Origin: Phycisphaerae bacterium
GTDB taxonomy: Bacteria; Planctomycetota; Phycisphaerae; JAJVII01
Reading direction: 5' to 3'
DNA: 8,734 nucleotides
Assembly (NCBI GenBank): GCA_028706835.1
Contig: JAQTVL010000157.1
Coordinates: forward strand, 1-8,734
The notes under the pieces are model-generated. The model did no database searches. It saw nothing but the letters and a program-made list of their open reading frames with translations, and was not told the DNA's origin. Positions 1 to 6,502 of the stretch are shown in pieces. Position numbers and translations under genes: made by a program. Positions within the stretch are counted from its first letter, which is position 1. Each line of letters starts with the position of its first letter.

Positions 1-1
1 C

Positions 2-1897
2 TGGCGATCGCGGTTCCGAAGTTTGTTCCTATACGCCGCCGTCTTCTTCGCGGCATCCTTCGGGCTGCGCGTCGCCCTGCTGGCCAAGTCCTGGCCCAGC
101 GCCGACACCAGGCCCACTGCCCTCGCATGGGCGTTCCTGGTCGGCGTATTCTTCGACATGCTCGGCTGCGCGATCGCCGCCCTGCCGCTGGCGCTCCTGC
201 TCGGCCTGTCAACCCAGCGGTTCCTGGCTGGGCGGCTCGGGCGGACGCTCACGATCGGCATGTATGCCATGGGCGTGTTCATGGTCTTCTACGATGTCGC
301 GGTCGAGTGGTATTTCTGGGGCGAGTTCACGTCGCGGTTCAACCTCATTGCGGTCGATTATCTGAAGGACTTCGGCGTCGTCGTGCGATTCATCCGCGAC
401 CAGTACCCCGTGCTCCCCGTCACCGGCGCCATCGCGGCCATCACCGCACTGATTGTCGTTCCGACGGTCAAAGGCGTTTCCCGCTCGTGCGGCGCGCCGC
501 TCGGCGCCGCCGCACGATCGCGATTCCTCGGCGCCCAGGCCGGCCTCGCGGTCGTCACCGCCCTGTTCGTCTTCCACCAGTCCTGGGCCCTCGGCGGCGA
601 CAACTGGACCAACCGAAACCTGGCCAGGAACGGCCTGGTCGCCCTGGCCACCACGTTCGCCAATGCCAACGTCACCTACGACGAGGGCGAGTATCTCACG
701 CGGCATCCGAGGAATGTCATGGTCCGCCTGCGGCAACTGCTCAAGGCCGACAACAGCGAATACCTCCAGCCCGAGCCGACCGACATCGCCCGGCGGATCA
801 ACAACGGGCCGGCCGCCACCCCGCACAACGTGCTTATCATCGTCGTCGAGAGCCTCAGCGCGGACTTCGTCGGCGCCCTCGGCGGCAAGGACGGCCTGAC
901 GCCGAACCTCGACAAGCTGGCCGAGGAAAGCCTGTTCTTCACGCGCCTGTACGCCTGCGGCAATCGCACCATCCGCGGGCTGGAGGCCATCAACCTGTCG
1001 CTGCCCCCCACGCCCGGGCGGGCCCTGGCCAAGCGCCCGGCGTCGCACGAGCTGTTCTCCGCCGAGCACCTGATGCGCGGCACGCTCGGCTACAAGACCC
1101 TGTTCTTCTACGGCGGGCGCGGAAACTTCGACAACATGGACGAGTTCCTCTGCAACGGCGGATTCACGCTCGTCGACGAACGCGACTTCCAGCCGGACGA
1201 AATCCACTTCCGCACGGCCTGGGGCATCTGCGACGGCGACGTATTCCACCGGTCGATCCGCGAGTTCGACGAGGTCCACGACGCCGGCGGCATGTTCTAC
1301 GCGATGATCATGACCGTCTCCAACCACATCCCGTTCAAGTACCCCAAGTCCATCGACATCCCCTCCGGCATGCTCGGCGCCGTCAAATACACCGACTACG
1401 CGATCGGGCAGTTCCTCAAGGAGGCCGCCGCCCGGCCGTGGTTCAAGGACACCATCTTCGTCATCACCGCCGACCACTGCCAGCGGCACCTGGCCCGCGA
1501 GCCGGAGGCCCCGGCCGTCAAGTTCCACATCCCGGCGATCATCTACGCCCCCGGCCTCGTCAAGCCCCAGCGCTACGACGGCGTGTGCAGCCAGATCGAC
1601 CTGGTGCCCACGGTGCTCGGGCTGATGCACACCAGCTACGAGAGCAGGTTCTTCGGGCAGGACGTCCTGCACGCGCCCCCGGACCGCGCGTTCCTGGGCA
1701 TGCCCACCGACCTCGCCCTGCTGATCGGCGACCGCAAGACCGTCCTCTCACCCGGGCGACAGGCCAGGTGCTTCCACGTCGAGCCGAACGAATACGAAAA
1801 ACGCATCAACGTGAATCCCGACGACCTGGAGAAGGCCATCACCTACTACCAGGGGGCCGGCATCCTGCTGAAAGACCGCCCCAACGACGCCCGGTGA
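2..1897 (+). CDS. LTA synthase / MdoB-type phosphoglycerol transferase, membrane-anchored (5' partial)
   Basis: A membrane protein with a periplasm-facing alkaline-phosphatase/sulfatase-fold domain. Members of this family move phosphoglycerol (or a similar phospho-head-group) from a phospholipid to a polymer or glucan. Residues are numbered from the TTG at position 23. About five hydrophobic helices fill residues 1-190, and the catalytic domain runs from about 265 to 580. Visible active-site residues are E276 in NVLIIVVES (metal ligand), nucleophile T316 in GNRTIRGLEA, and the D484-H485 metal pair in ITADHCQRH. The RT-RGLEA form of the nucleophile motif is that of LTA synthase-like proteins in Gram-negative bacteria, not of sulfatases, which need Cys or Ser in CxPxR. 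The frame is open to the left edge and reads WRSRFRS before the TTG. That resembles the basic lead-in to the first helix, so the true start is probably upstream of the window. No terminator follows. The natural acceptor cannot be told from sequence. Confidence 0.88.
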   Translation, partial: WRSRFRSLFLYAAVFFAASFGLRVALLAKSWPSADTRPTALAWAFLVGVFFDMLGCAIAALPLALLLGLSTQRFLAGRLGRTLTIGMYAMGVFMVFYDVAVEWYFWGEFTSRFNLIAVDYLKDFGVVVRFIRDQYPVLPVTGAIAAITALIVVPTVKGVSRSCGAPLGAAARSRFLGAQAGLAVVTALFVFHQSWALGGDNWTNRNLARNGLVALATTFANANVTYDEGEYLTRHPRNVMVRLRQLLKADNSEYLQPEPTDIARRINNGPAATPHNVLIIVVESLSADFVGALGGKDGLTPNLDKLAEESLFFTRLYACGNRTIRGLEAINLSLPPTPGRALAKRPASHELFSAEHLMRGTLGYKTLFFYGGRGNFDNMDEFLCNGGFTLVDERDFQPDEIHFRTAWGICDGDVFHRSIREFDEVHDAGGMFYAMIMTVSNHIPFKYPKSIDIPSGMLGAVKYTDYAIGQFLKEAAARPWFKDTIFVITADHCQRHLAREPEAPAVKFHIPAIIYAPGLVKPQRYDGVCSQIDLVPTVLGLMHTSYESRFFGQDVLHAPPDRAFLGMPTDLALLIGDRKTVLSPGRQARCFHVEPNEYEKRINVNPDDLEKAITYYQGAGILLKDRPNDAR

Positions 1898-1909
1898 ACG
1901 GCGGGGGGA

Positions 1910-2053
1910 TCAGCGCGGCGACGGCGTCGGCGGACGGTAGCCGGCGGCGAGTTTCTGCTTGTTCAGGTAGACGATCGTCGCGGTCACGGCGTCGTTGTAT
2001 TCCTCGCTCAGCGGCGTGGTCTGGGTAAACTGACGGAACACGCCGGCTCCGAC
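1910..2053 (-). pseudogene. C-terminal stump of a lost minus-strand gene (unknown family)
   Basis: Read on the minus strand, this frame is open from just after a TGA at 2054-2056 to a TGA at 1910-1912. It encodes about 47 residues, including FRQFTQTTPLSEEYNDAV and TATIVYLNKQKLAAGYRPP. Nearly all codons end in G or C, as in the genuine genes here, and the amino-acid mix looks like real protein rather than an antisense shadow. There is no convincing start: the only candidate is a GTG at 2039-2041 with no clear ribosome site. The reading frame is lost exactly where the hairpin repeat at 2056-2086 begins. The simplest reading is the 3' end of a gene that once converged on the phosphoglycerol transferase (stops 12 nt apart) and was cut by deletion or repeat insertion. 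It could instead be an intact small protein. I do not recognise the family. Confidence 0.35.
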
Positions 2054-2055
2054 TC

Positions 2056-2086
2056 AAAGCGGTGGCTGCGCTGCCGCACTCCACAA
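2056..2086 (-). repeat. intergenic hairpin repeat, copy A
   Basis: On the minus strand this reads TTGTGGAGTGCGGCAGCGCA followed by GCCACCGCTTT. The GCGG...CCGC arms (2059-2077) fold into a stem of about eight pairs including wobbles. The ends match copies B and C at 6173-6251 and 6281-6330: TGTGGAGTGCGG at one end and CACCGCTTT at the other. Similar TGGAGTGCGG...CCGCTTT elements are scattered between genes in planctomycete and verrucomicrobial genomes; this is from memory and was not searched here. The element abuts the gene stump at 1910-2053. Confidence 0.6.
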
Positions 2087-2158
2087 GAAGACATTCGTTC
2101 TCATCAACCGATGTCAACGCTTCGACCGGATGAGCCTGACTTTAGGATTCCCAACTCC

Positions 2159-2186
2159 TTGACTTCCCCCGGATGCGTCGTAACCT
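2159..2186 (+). promoter_or_regulatory. candidate sigma-70-type promoter for the 454-aa lipoprotein gene
   Basis: TTGACT (2159-2164) and TAACCT (2181-2186) are separated by 16 nt and lie 43 nt before the ATG at 2229. The -35 box matches the consensus at five of six positions; the -10 box is weak. The call rests on position and partial consensus only. Confidence 0.35.
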
Positions 2187-2228
2187 CTAGGCGGAGAGGG
2201 GAGCGCGGGGACCAACGAAAGGCACACC

Positions 2229-3593
2229 ATGAACCTCGGGCGAACGGCGGTGCTGGCGGCGATGGCGGCGGGCGCGGCGACCATGCTGGTCGGCTGCCCG
2301 CACGACGAGTACTCGGTCGAACTCTGGCCGAAGGGCCAGGAGATCCGCCGGCACGTCGTCGTGCGGCACGGGGAAAACGCCGACAGCGCGAACGTCCCGA
2401 CCACCACGTCCGACACCGACAAGGCGCATCGCGACCAGTTCGGCGGCGACCTCGGCGGCAACAGCGGGCGATACTGGAACTATCCGTCCGAGTTCGGCAG
2501 CGCGAGCGCCTACCTGGAGCGCATCCGCGGCATTGAGGACCAGGCGACGGCGCTGGAGGACCAGAACAAGGCGATCGATCGGCTGGCTGACTTCGTGCTC
2601 GCGTGGTCGAAGAAGCAGTTCGGCAAGGAACGCGAATATGCGAAGCTGGCTGACGCGATCGACAAGCAGGCCCGCAAGGACCTCAAGAACGTGATGCTGC
2701 TGGCGTGGATGGCCGACGTCGGCAAACGGTTCGCCACCACAGGCCCGGACGACCGGGCGGCGCAGATCGCGATGGCCCGCGCGGCCCACTATCTCATCGA
2801 GCACGACTATATCACGCAGAGCGATGTCCCGCTCCTGACGACCAGCCAACCCGATGGCGAGAAGGCCGAGGCCATCAAAGCCTTCGGTCACCGGCTGCTG
2901 GCGCGTAAGGCCGGCCTGACCGACAAGGCGTTCATCGAGAGACTGGCGGCGATGGTCGGCGACTGGGAGAAGACGCAGAAGTCGTTCGAGGACTTCGTGG
3001 CCGACAACTCCGAGTTCAAGAAAGCCCACAAGGCATGGGCGAAGCGGCACCCGGACAAGAAGCCGGCGCCCGCAACCGCCCCGCAGACGGACGAAGACCC
3101 CGAGCCGACAGTGAGCAACTGGCTGATCGAGCCGGCGTTCGCGAGCGCCGTCAACCTGATCGACCTCGGCACGCCGGACGATTTTGCGATCACGCTCCAC
3201 GTGCCCGTCAAGCCATGGTTTACCGACGGCGAATGGAACGAGGCCGCCCGGACGGTCACATGGAAGTTCACGTTCCCCAAGACGGAGAAGGGCGTGCCGG
3301 CTGCCTGTCACGCGGTGTGGATGGCGCCGGACGAGAAGGGCCAGACGGAGAAGTTCGGCCGGGTCGTGCTCACCGGCAACGAACTGATGAGTTACTGCAT
3401 GTGGCGCAACTCGCTGACCAACGCGGAGGCCGCCGAGTGGACGAAATTCCTGGCGACGCTGAAACCCGCCGCCGACAACACCGCGCTGCTGGAGGCCTTC
3501 CGGTTCTCCGCCGGCGCGAAAGGCTGGCCGGAAGGCGCCGTGCTGCTGCGCAACGCGCTGCTGACGCCGACGACGACCCGCGGCGAGGAGTGA
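2229..3593 (+). CDS. predicted lipoprotein of unknown function, 454 aa
   Basis: I do not recognise a functional family. The start is the ATG at 2229, with GAAAGG (2217-2222) as a modest ribosome site. Residues 1-22 form a lipoprotein signal: basic R5, an alanine-rich core, then lipobox MLVGC with C23 as the lipidated cysteine, so the protein should be membrane-anchored on the periplasmic side. After the cysteine, PHDEYSVELWPKGQEIRR resembles the start of other planctomycete lipoproteins. Residues 90-275 are rich in charged helix, with coiled-coil character around 95-155. A Lys/Pro/Ala/Asp-rich linker at 272-295 separates this from a C-terminal region of about 150 residues containing VNLIDLGTPDDFAITLHV and VTWKFTFPKTEKGVPA, probably largely beta. 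No catalytic motif is evident. A 55-aa membrane protein gene follows 19 nt downstream, suggesting co-transcription. Confidence 0.75.
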   Translation: MNLGRTAVLAAMAAGAATMLVGCPHDEYSVELWPKGQEIRRHVVVRHGENADSANVPTTTSDTDKAHRDQFGGDLGGNSGRYWNYPSEFGSASAYLERIRGIEDQATALEDQNKAIDRLADFVLAWSKKQFGKEREYAKLADAIDKQARKDLKNVMLLAWMADVGKRFATTGPDDRAAQIAMARAAHYLIEHDYITQSDVPLLTTSQPDGEKAEAIKAFGHRLLARKAGLTDKAFIERLAAMVGDWEKTQKSFEDFVADNSEFKKAHKAWAKRHPDKKPAPATAPQTDEDPEPTVSNWLIEPAFASAVNLIDLGTPDDFAITLHVPVKPWFTDGEWNEAARTVTWKFTFPKTEKGVPAACHAVWMAPDEKGQTEKFGRVVLTGNELMSYCMWRNSLTNAEAAEWTKFLATLKPAADNTALLEAFRFSAGAKGWPEGAVLLRNALLTPTTTRGEE

Positions 3594-3612
3594 ACTCCAA
3601 GAGGTCCGATTC

Positions 3613-3780
3613 GTGGAACGGAAACTCATCTGGCTGGGCCTGTTTGTCGGAGCGACGGCTGGGAACTTCGTGCCGCTCCTGTGGGGCGGGAGTGCGATGT
3701 CGATGTCCGGCCTGCTGTTCTCGCTCGTGGGAGGATTCGCGGGCATTTGGCTTGCGTACAAGATCGGAAGCTCGCTGTAG
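3613..3780 (+). CDS. small two-helix membrane protein, 55 aa, GTG start
   Basis: The frame starts with GTG at 3613, preceded by an AAGAGGT ribosome site seven nt upstream, and ends with TAG at 3778-3780. It begins MERKLIWLGLFVGATAG and has two hydrophobic stretches, about residues 5-24 and 31-49, joined by a short LLWGGSAMSMSG turn. The second is glycine-rich (SLVGGFAGIWLAYKIG), a pattern favouring tight helix packing. Small proteins of this shape, [basic]-LIW-G...LWG...GG..GIW...K, occur as uncharacterised proteins in many bacteria; I recall the type but cannot name a function. The gene lies 19 nt after the lipoprotein gene and is probably translated from the same mRNA. It is too short for many gene-length cut-offs, so it may be missed by automated annotation. 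Confidence 0.72.
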   Translation: MERKLIWLGLFVGATAGNFVPLLWGGSAMSMSGLLFSLVGGFAGIWLAYKIGSSL

Positions 3781-3810
3781 CGAGATGAGATACCTGGTGA
3801 CGAACGGACA

Positions 3811-3845
3811 TTCAAAAAGCGACCCGCCGGTCGGGGCGGGCCGCT
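3811..3845 (-). terminator. intrinsic terminator of the EF-G-like gene (possibly bidirectional)
   Basis: Arms at 3818-3828 and 3835-3845 (AGCGACCCGCC / GGCGGGCCGCT) pair over 11 positions with one mismatch around a 6-nt loop. On the minus strand the hairpin is followed at once by a T-run (GCTTTTTGAA), the classic intrinsic layout, 44 nt after the EF-G-like stop codon. On the plus strand the downstream sequence is only CTTGCGTTT, so termination of the lipoprotein/small-protein operon from the other side would be weaker. Confidence 0.7.
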
Positions 3846-3854
3846 CTTGCGTTT

Positions 3855-3884
3855 GCTGACCGCTGAAAGCTGAAAGCTGACCGC
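3855..3884. repeat. short tandem GCTGAAA repeat flanked by GCTGACCGC
   Basis: Two and a half copies of GCTGAAA (3862-3880) are flanked on both sides by the direct repeat GCTGACCGC (3855-3863 and 3876-3884). They lie between the terminator hairpin and the end of the EF-G-like gene. No function is apparent; it looks like a simple replication-slippage tract. Confidence 0.5.
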
Positions 3885-3889
3885 GTCCT

Positions 3890-5941
3890 CTATTCTTCTT
3901 CCGCCTCTTCCTTCGGCTTGTGGGCGGCGATGATCTGCTGCTGCACGTTGCCCGGAACGGCCTCGTAGTGGCTGGGCTCCATCGTGTAGCTGCCCTGCCC
4001 GCCCGTGACCGAGCGGAGCTGGCTGTTGTACTGCATCACCTCGGACAGCGGCACCTGCGCCCGGATCACGCTCAGGTTGCCAGGCAGCGTGTCCATGCCG
4101 ATGATCCGGCCTCGCCGGCCGTTCAGGTCGCCCGTAATGTCGCCCATCTTCTCCGACGGCACGACCACTTCGAGGTTTACGATCGGCTCGAGGATGACCG
4201 GGTGGGCCTTGAGCACGGCGTCCTTCATGGCGTTTCGCCCGGCCGTGCGGAACGCGATTTCCTTGCTGTCCACCGGGTGGTGCTTGCCATCGGTGACGGC
4301 CACCAGGATGTCCTGGAGCGGATAGCCGGCCAGCACGCCGCCGACCATCGCGTCCTTCACGCCCTTCTCCACCGCGGGCAGGTACTGGCCCGGGATCGAC
4401 CCGCCGAAAATCTCGTCGACGAACTCGAAGCCGGCCCCCGCCTCCCGCGGCTCCACCCGCAGATACACCTCGCCGAACTGGCCCGAGCCGCCGGTCTGCT
4501 TCTTGTGGCGATGGTGGCCGTCCGCCTTCGTCGTGATCGTTTCGCGATACGGAATCTTCGGCTGCCTGGTCTCGACGTCCAGGTTAAACCGCCGCTTCAT
4601 CTTGGAGAGCACGACCCGCAGGTGCAGATCGCCCAGCCCGCTGATCTTCAACTCGCTGGTTTCGCGATCGTGCTCAGCCTTGAGCGTCTGATCTTCCAGC
4701 ACGATCTTGGCGAGGGCTTCGGAGATCTTGGTCTCGTCGCCGCGGTTCTTCGGGGTGATCGCCAACGCGTACATCGGCGTGGGCATGGCCGGCATCCTGA
4801 TCGCCACCGTGTCCTGGTTCGGGTCGTGGATGATCGAGCCGTACTTCAGGTCGTCGACCTTGGCGACGGCCCCGATGTCGCCGGCCACCAGCATCGGCGC
4901 GTCTTTGTTCTCTTTGCCGAACACCTTGAACAGGTGGCCGGCCTTCTGGCTCTTGCGGTTGTCGTCGACGACGAACATCGTGTCGCTCTTGATCGCGCCG
5001 GAGAGCACACGGAACAGGCAGAGCTTGCCGACGAACGGATCGGCGGTAACCTTGAACACCTGCGCCAGGACCGGGCCGTCGGCCTTGACCGGCAGCGGCA
5101 CTTCCTTCGCCTCTTCGCCGGAGCCGAGGATCGAGACGCGCCCCTTTCCCGTCACCGGCGACGGAAAATACGCCGCGATCGCGTCGACCAGCGCCTTGAG
5201 CCCGACCTTGTCCCTCGCGTCGGTGAACAGCACCGGCACCACCAGGCCGAGCGCCATCGCCTTGGTGAGCGTGCGGATAAGCTCAGCCGGCGGGATCGTT
5301 TCGCCGCCCAGGTAGCGCTCCATCATCGCCTCATCGGCCTCGACGATGGATTCCATCAACGCCATGCGGGCCTCTTCCACGTCGCCCAGGTCGCTCTCGC
5401 CCTTGGCGCCCTCCGCCAGCACATTCACCACGTCCTTCCCGCCGCCGGTGGGGACCGTCAGCGGCTTGCACGCCTGGCCGAACGACTCCCGGATCGTCGT
5501 CATCAGCGTGGGCAGGTCCACGTTCTCCGCGTTGATCTTGTTGATGACCAGCGCCCGCGCCAGCCCTTCCTTGCCCGCCGCCTCGAACAACCGGCGGGTG
5601 TTCACCTCGAGCCCGCCGCTGGCCGACACGACGACTACCGCCGTCTCCACCGCGCCCAGCGACGCCAGGGCCGGCCCGATGAAATCGGGATAGCCCGGCG
5701 TGTCGAGGATATTGATCTCGACGCCGTTATTGTTGAGGAACACGCCGGCCGCGTCGATCGAGTGGCCTCGCTCTTTCTCCTCGTCCTCAAAATCGGAGAT
5801 GGTGTTGCCTTCCTCGACAGTGCCGATTCGGCTGGTGAGCCCGGCCATGTTGGCAAGGTTCTCGACGAGCGTGGTCTTGCCCGTTCCGCCGTGCCCGACC
5901 AGTGAAATGTTGCGAATCAGTTCCGGGTTCGTCACTGCCAT
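3890..5941 (-). CDS. fusA: elongation factor G paralogue (EF-G2 type), 683 aa
   Basis: A translational GTPase with the full EF-G layout: G domain (about residues 8-260), domain II (290-375), domain III (385-465), domain IV (470-580) and domain V (581-675), then an acidic tail. The family drives tRNA-mRNA translocation or ribosome recycling. Visible G motifs are the P-loop GHGGTGKT (16-23), switch I ERGHSI (57-62), DTPGYPDF (80-87), and NKIN (134-137) where NKxD is expected. DTPGY in place of DTPGH, and the KKQTGGSGQFGEVYLRVEP segment, match the EF-G2 subfamily (for example Thermus EF-G-2, mycobacterial FusA2) rather than housekeeping EF-G. The domain IV tip DGKHHPVDS (551-559) keeps the His that contacts the decoding region. 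The open frame extends upstream to 6322, but ATG at 5941 is chosen because family homology begins at MAVTNPELIRN and GGAAAGG (5951-5957) sits 9 nt before it. It is monocistronic, with its own promoter and terminator. Whether it is the only EF-G of the organism cannot be told here. Confidence 0.93.
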   Translation of the reverse strand: MAVTNPELIRNISLVGHGGTGKTTLVENLANMAGLTSRIGTVEEGNTISDFEDEEKERGHSIDAAGVFLNNNGVEINILDTPGYPDFIGPALASLGAVETAVVVVSASGGLEVNTRRLFEAAGKEGLARALVINKINAENVDLPTLMTTIRESFGQACKPLTVPTGGGKDVVNVLAEGAKGESDLGDVEEARMALMESIVEADEAMMERYLGGETIPPAELIRTLTKAMALGLVVPVLFTDARDKVGLKALVDAIAAYFPSPVTGKGRVSILGSGEEAKEVPLPVKADGPVLAQVFKVTADPFVGKLCLFRVLSGAIKSDTMFVVDDNRKSQKAGHLFKVFGKENKDAPMLVAGDIGAVAKVDDLKYGSIIHDPNQDTVAIRMPAMPTPMYALAITPKNRGDETKISEALAKIVLEDQTLKAEHDRETSELKISGLGDLHLRVVLSKMKRRFNLDVETRQPKIPYRETITTKADGHHRHKKQTGGSGQFGEVYLRVEPREAGAGFEFVDEIFGGSIPGQYLPAVEKGVKDAMVGGVLAGYPLQDILVAVTDGKHHPVDSKEIAFRTAGRNAMKDAVLKAHPVILEPIVNLEVVVPSEKMGDITGDLNGRRGRIIGMDTLPGNLSVIRAQVPLSEVMQYNSQLRSVTGGQGSYTMEPSHYEAVPGNVQQQIIAAHKPKEEAEEE

Positions 5942-6009
5942 GCGAATCGTCCTTTCCGTCCGCCGAACGTGATAAAAGGCTCGCCGCAAAGTCAAACGAT
6001 AGACGGGCC

Positions 6010-6037
6010 AGTATAGCGAGTGCCATCGCCCAGACAA
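6010..6037 (-). promoter_or_regulatory. candidate sigma-70 promoter for the EF-G-like gene
   Basis: On the minus strand, TTGTCT (6032-6037) and TATACT (6010-6015) are spaced by 16 nt. Initiation would fall near 6003, leaving a leader of about 60 nt before the ATG at 5941. A second -35-like TTGACT (5990-5995) lies closer, but no good -10 box is suitably spaced from it. Confidence 0.45.
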
Positions 6038-6172
6038 GGGGCTTTTCAGCCCTTCGGCGGCCCCGCCCGCCGGCCCGCCGAGCGCGTTGCGACGACGTTC
6101 GGTGGCGGGGTCGGAAGTCCGTTTTTCGGGTTGCCCGGCGGATGCGTGCTCGACGGCACGGATGTATATCCT

Positions 6173-6251
6173 TTTGTGGAGTGCGGTGTCGTAACCGGCC
6201 GCCTCGGCTGCGTTCCCTCGCAGACGAGGCGGCCGGCGGAGGCACCGCTTT
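6173..6251 (+). repeat. intergenic hairpin repeat, copy B
   Basis: The element runs from TTTGTGGAGTGCGGTGTCG (6173-6191) to GAGGCACCGCTTT (6239-6251). The outer arms GCGGTG (6183-6188) and CACCGC (6243-6248) pair. Inside, a perfect 12-bp inverted repeat CCGGCCGCCTCG (6195-6206) / CGAGGCGGCCGG (6225-6236) encloses an 18-nt loop. It shares its ends with copies A and C but has a longer core. Confidence 0.65.
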
Positions 6252-6280
6252 ACGCGGCCGGAACGTCTCGCCGGCCCGCC

Positions 6281-6330
6281 AAAGCGGTGCCTCGACCGCC
6301 TGCGGCGATCTCGACACCGCACTCCACAAA
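6281..6330 (-). repeat. intergenic hairpin repeat, copy C (inverted relative to B)
   Basis: AAAGCGGTGCCTC (6281-6293) and CGACACCGCACTCCACAAA (6312-6330) are exact reverse complements of the two ends of copy B, 13 and 19 nt long. The core is short and contains a small CCGC-CT-GCGG hairpin. It lies 29 nt after copy B, so the pair makes a large palindrome-like arrangement. Confidence 0.65.
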
Positions 6331-6398
6331 CAACGAAGAATCAACACCGCCACCGGACTTTGTCGCACCCTTCGCTTGGATCCGGTTCAAGCCGCCTA

Positions 6399-6427
6399 TT
6401 GACGCCCCGCGGGGCACACGCTAACGT
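6399..6427 (+). promoter_or_regulatory. candidate promoter with a palindrome in its spacer
   Basis: TTGACG (6399-6404) and TAACGT (6422-6427) are spaced by 17 nt and lie about 75 nt before the small lipoprotein ATG. The spacer contains the perfect 12-bp palindrome GCCCCGCGGGGC (6404-6415), placed where a repressor or activator could bind. A second inverted repeat, CATCCGC-GG-GCGGATG (6444-6459), lies in the presumed leader. The -10 box is weak, so this is tentative. Confidence 0.35.
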
Positions 6428-6502
6428 AGACTCGCATGTGCCACATCCGCGGGCGGATGCGGGGAGTCCAAGGCTGTTCACCTCATCGGCGAAGGAGACA
6501 CC

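Larger units (their letters stand above)
5942..6502. other. gene-free divergent intergenic region, 561 nt
   Basis: This region separates the minus-strand EF-G-like gene from the plus-strand small lipoprotein gene. It holds the EF-G promoter, repeats B and C, and the lipoprotein promoter. Open frames crossing it on either strand run through the repeats, show no conserved protein character and lack ribosome sites, so I call no gene. The stretch 6040-6130 is very GC-rich and has no feature I can name. Confidence 0.6.

Noticed and set aside
209..1672. Minus-strand open frame (487 codons) opposite the phosphoglycerol transferase
   Set aside because: The plus strand carries all the catalytic motifs, and the antisense product is Val/Glu/Gly-rich with no family features.
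2089..2117. Perfect TTGACA on the minus strand (2112-2117) as a promoter
   Set aside because: No acceptable -10 box lies 15-19 nt downstream, and the only gene it could serve is the broken stump.
2187..3815. Minus-strand open frame (542 codons) opposite the lipoprotein and small membrane protein
   Set aside because: It is a high-GC shadow: Arg/Val/Gly-rich, no motifs, and it covers a clear lipobox gene and its ribosome site on the other strand.
3920..5905. Long plus-strand open frame (661 codons) opposite the EF-G-like gene
   Set aside because: It is antisense to a gene with complete EF-G motifs. Its translation is low-complexity, rich in Arg, His, Asp and Val, as expected for the complement of high-GC coding DNA.
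6031..6056. GGGCT-TTTC-AGCCC hairpin as a terminator or riboswitch fragment
   Set aside because: The stem is only 5 bp with no T-run, and it overlaps the EF-G promoter region. No riboswitch consensus is recognisable.
5942..6322. N-terminal extension of the EF-G-like frame by 127 codons
   Set aside because: Family homology and a good ribosome site begin at ATG 5941. The extension runs through repeats B and C and the candidate promoter.
6020..6424. Plus-strand 134-codon frame in the intergenic region
   Set aside because: It reads through both hairpin repeats, has no ribosome site, and its composition is driven by the repeats.
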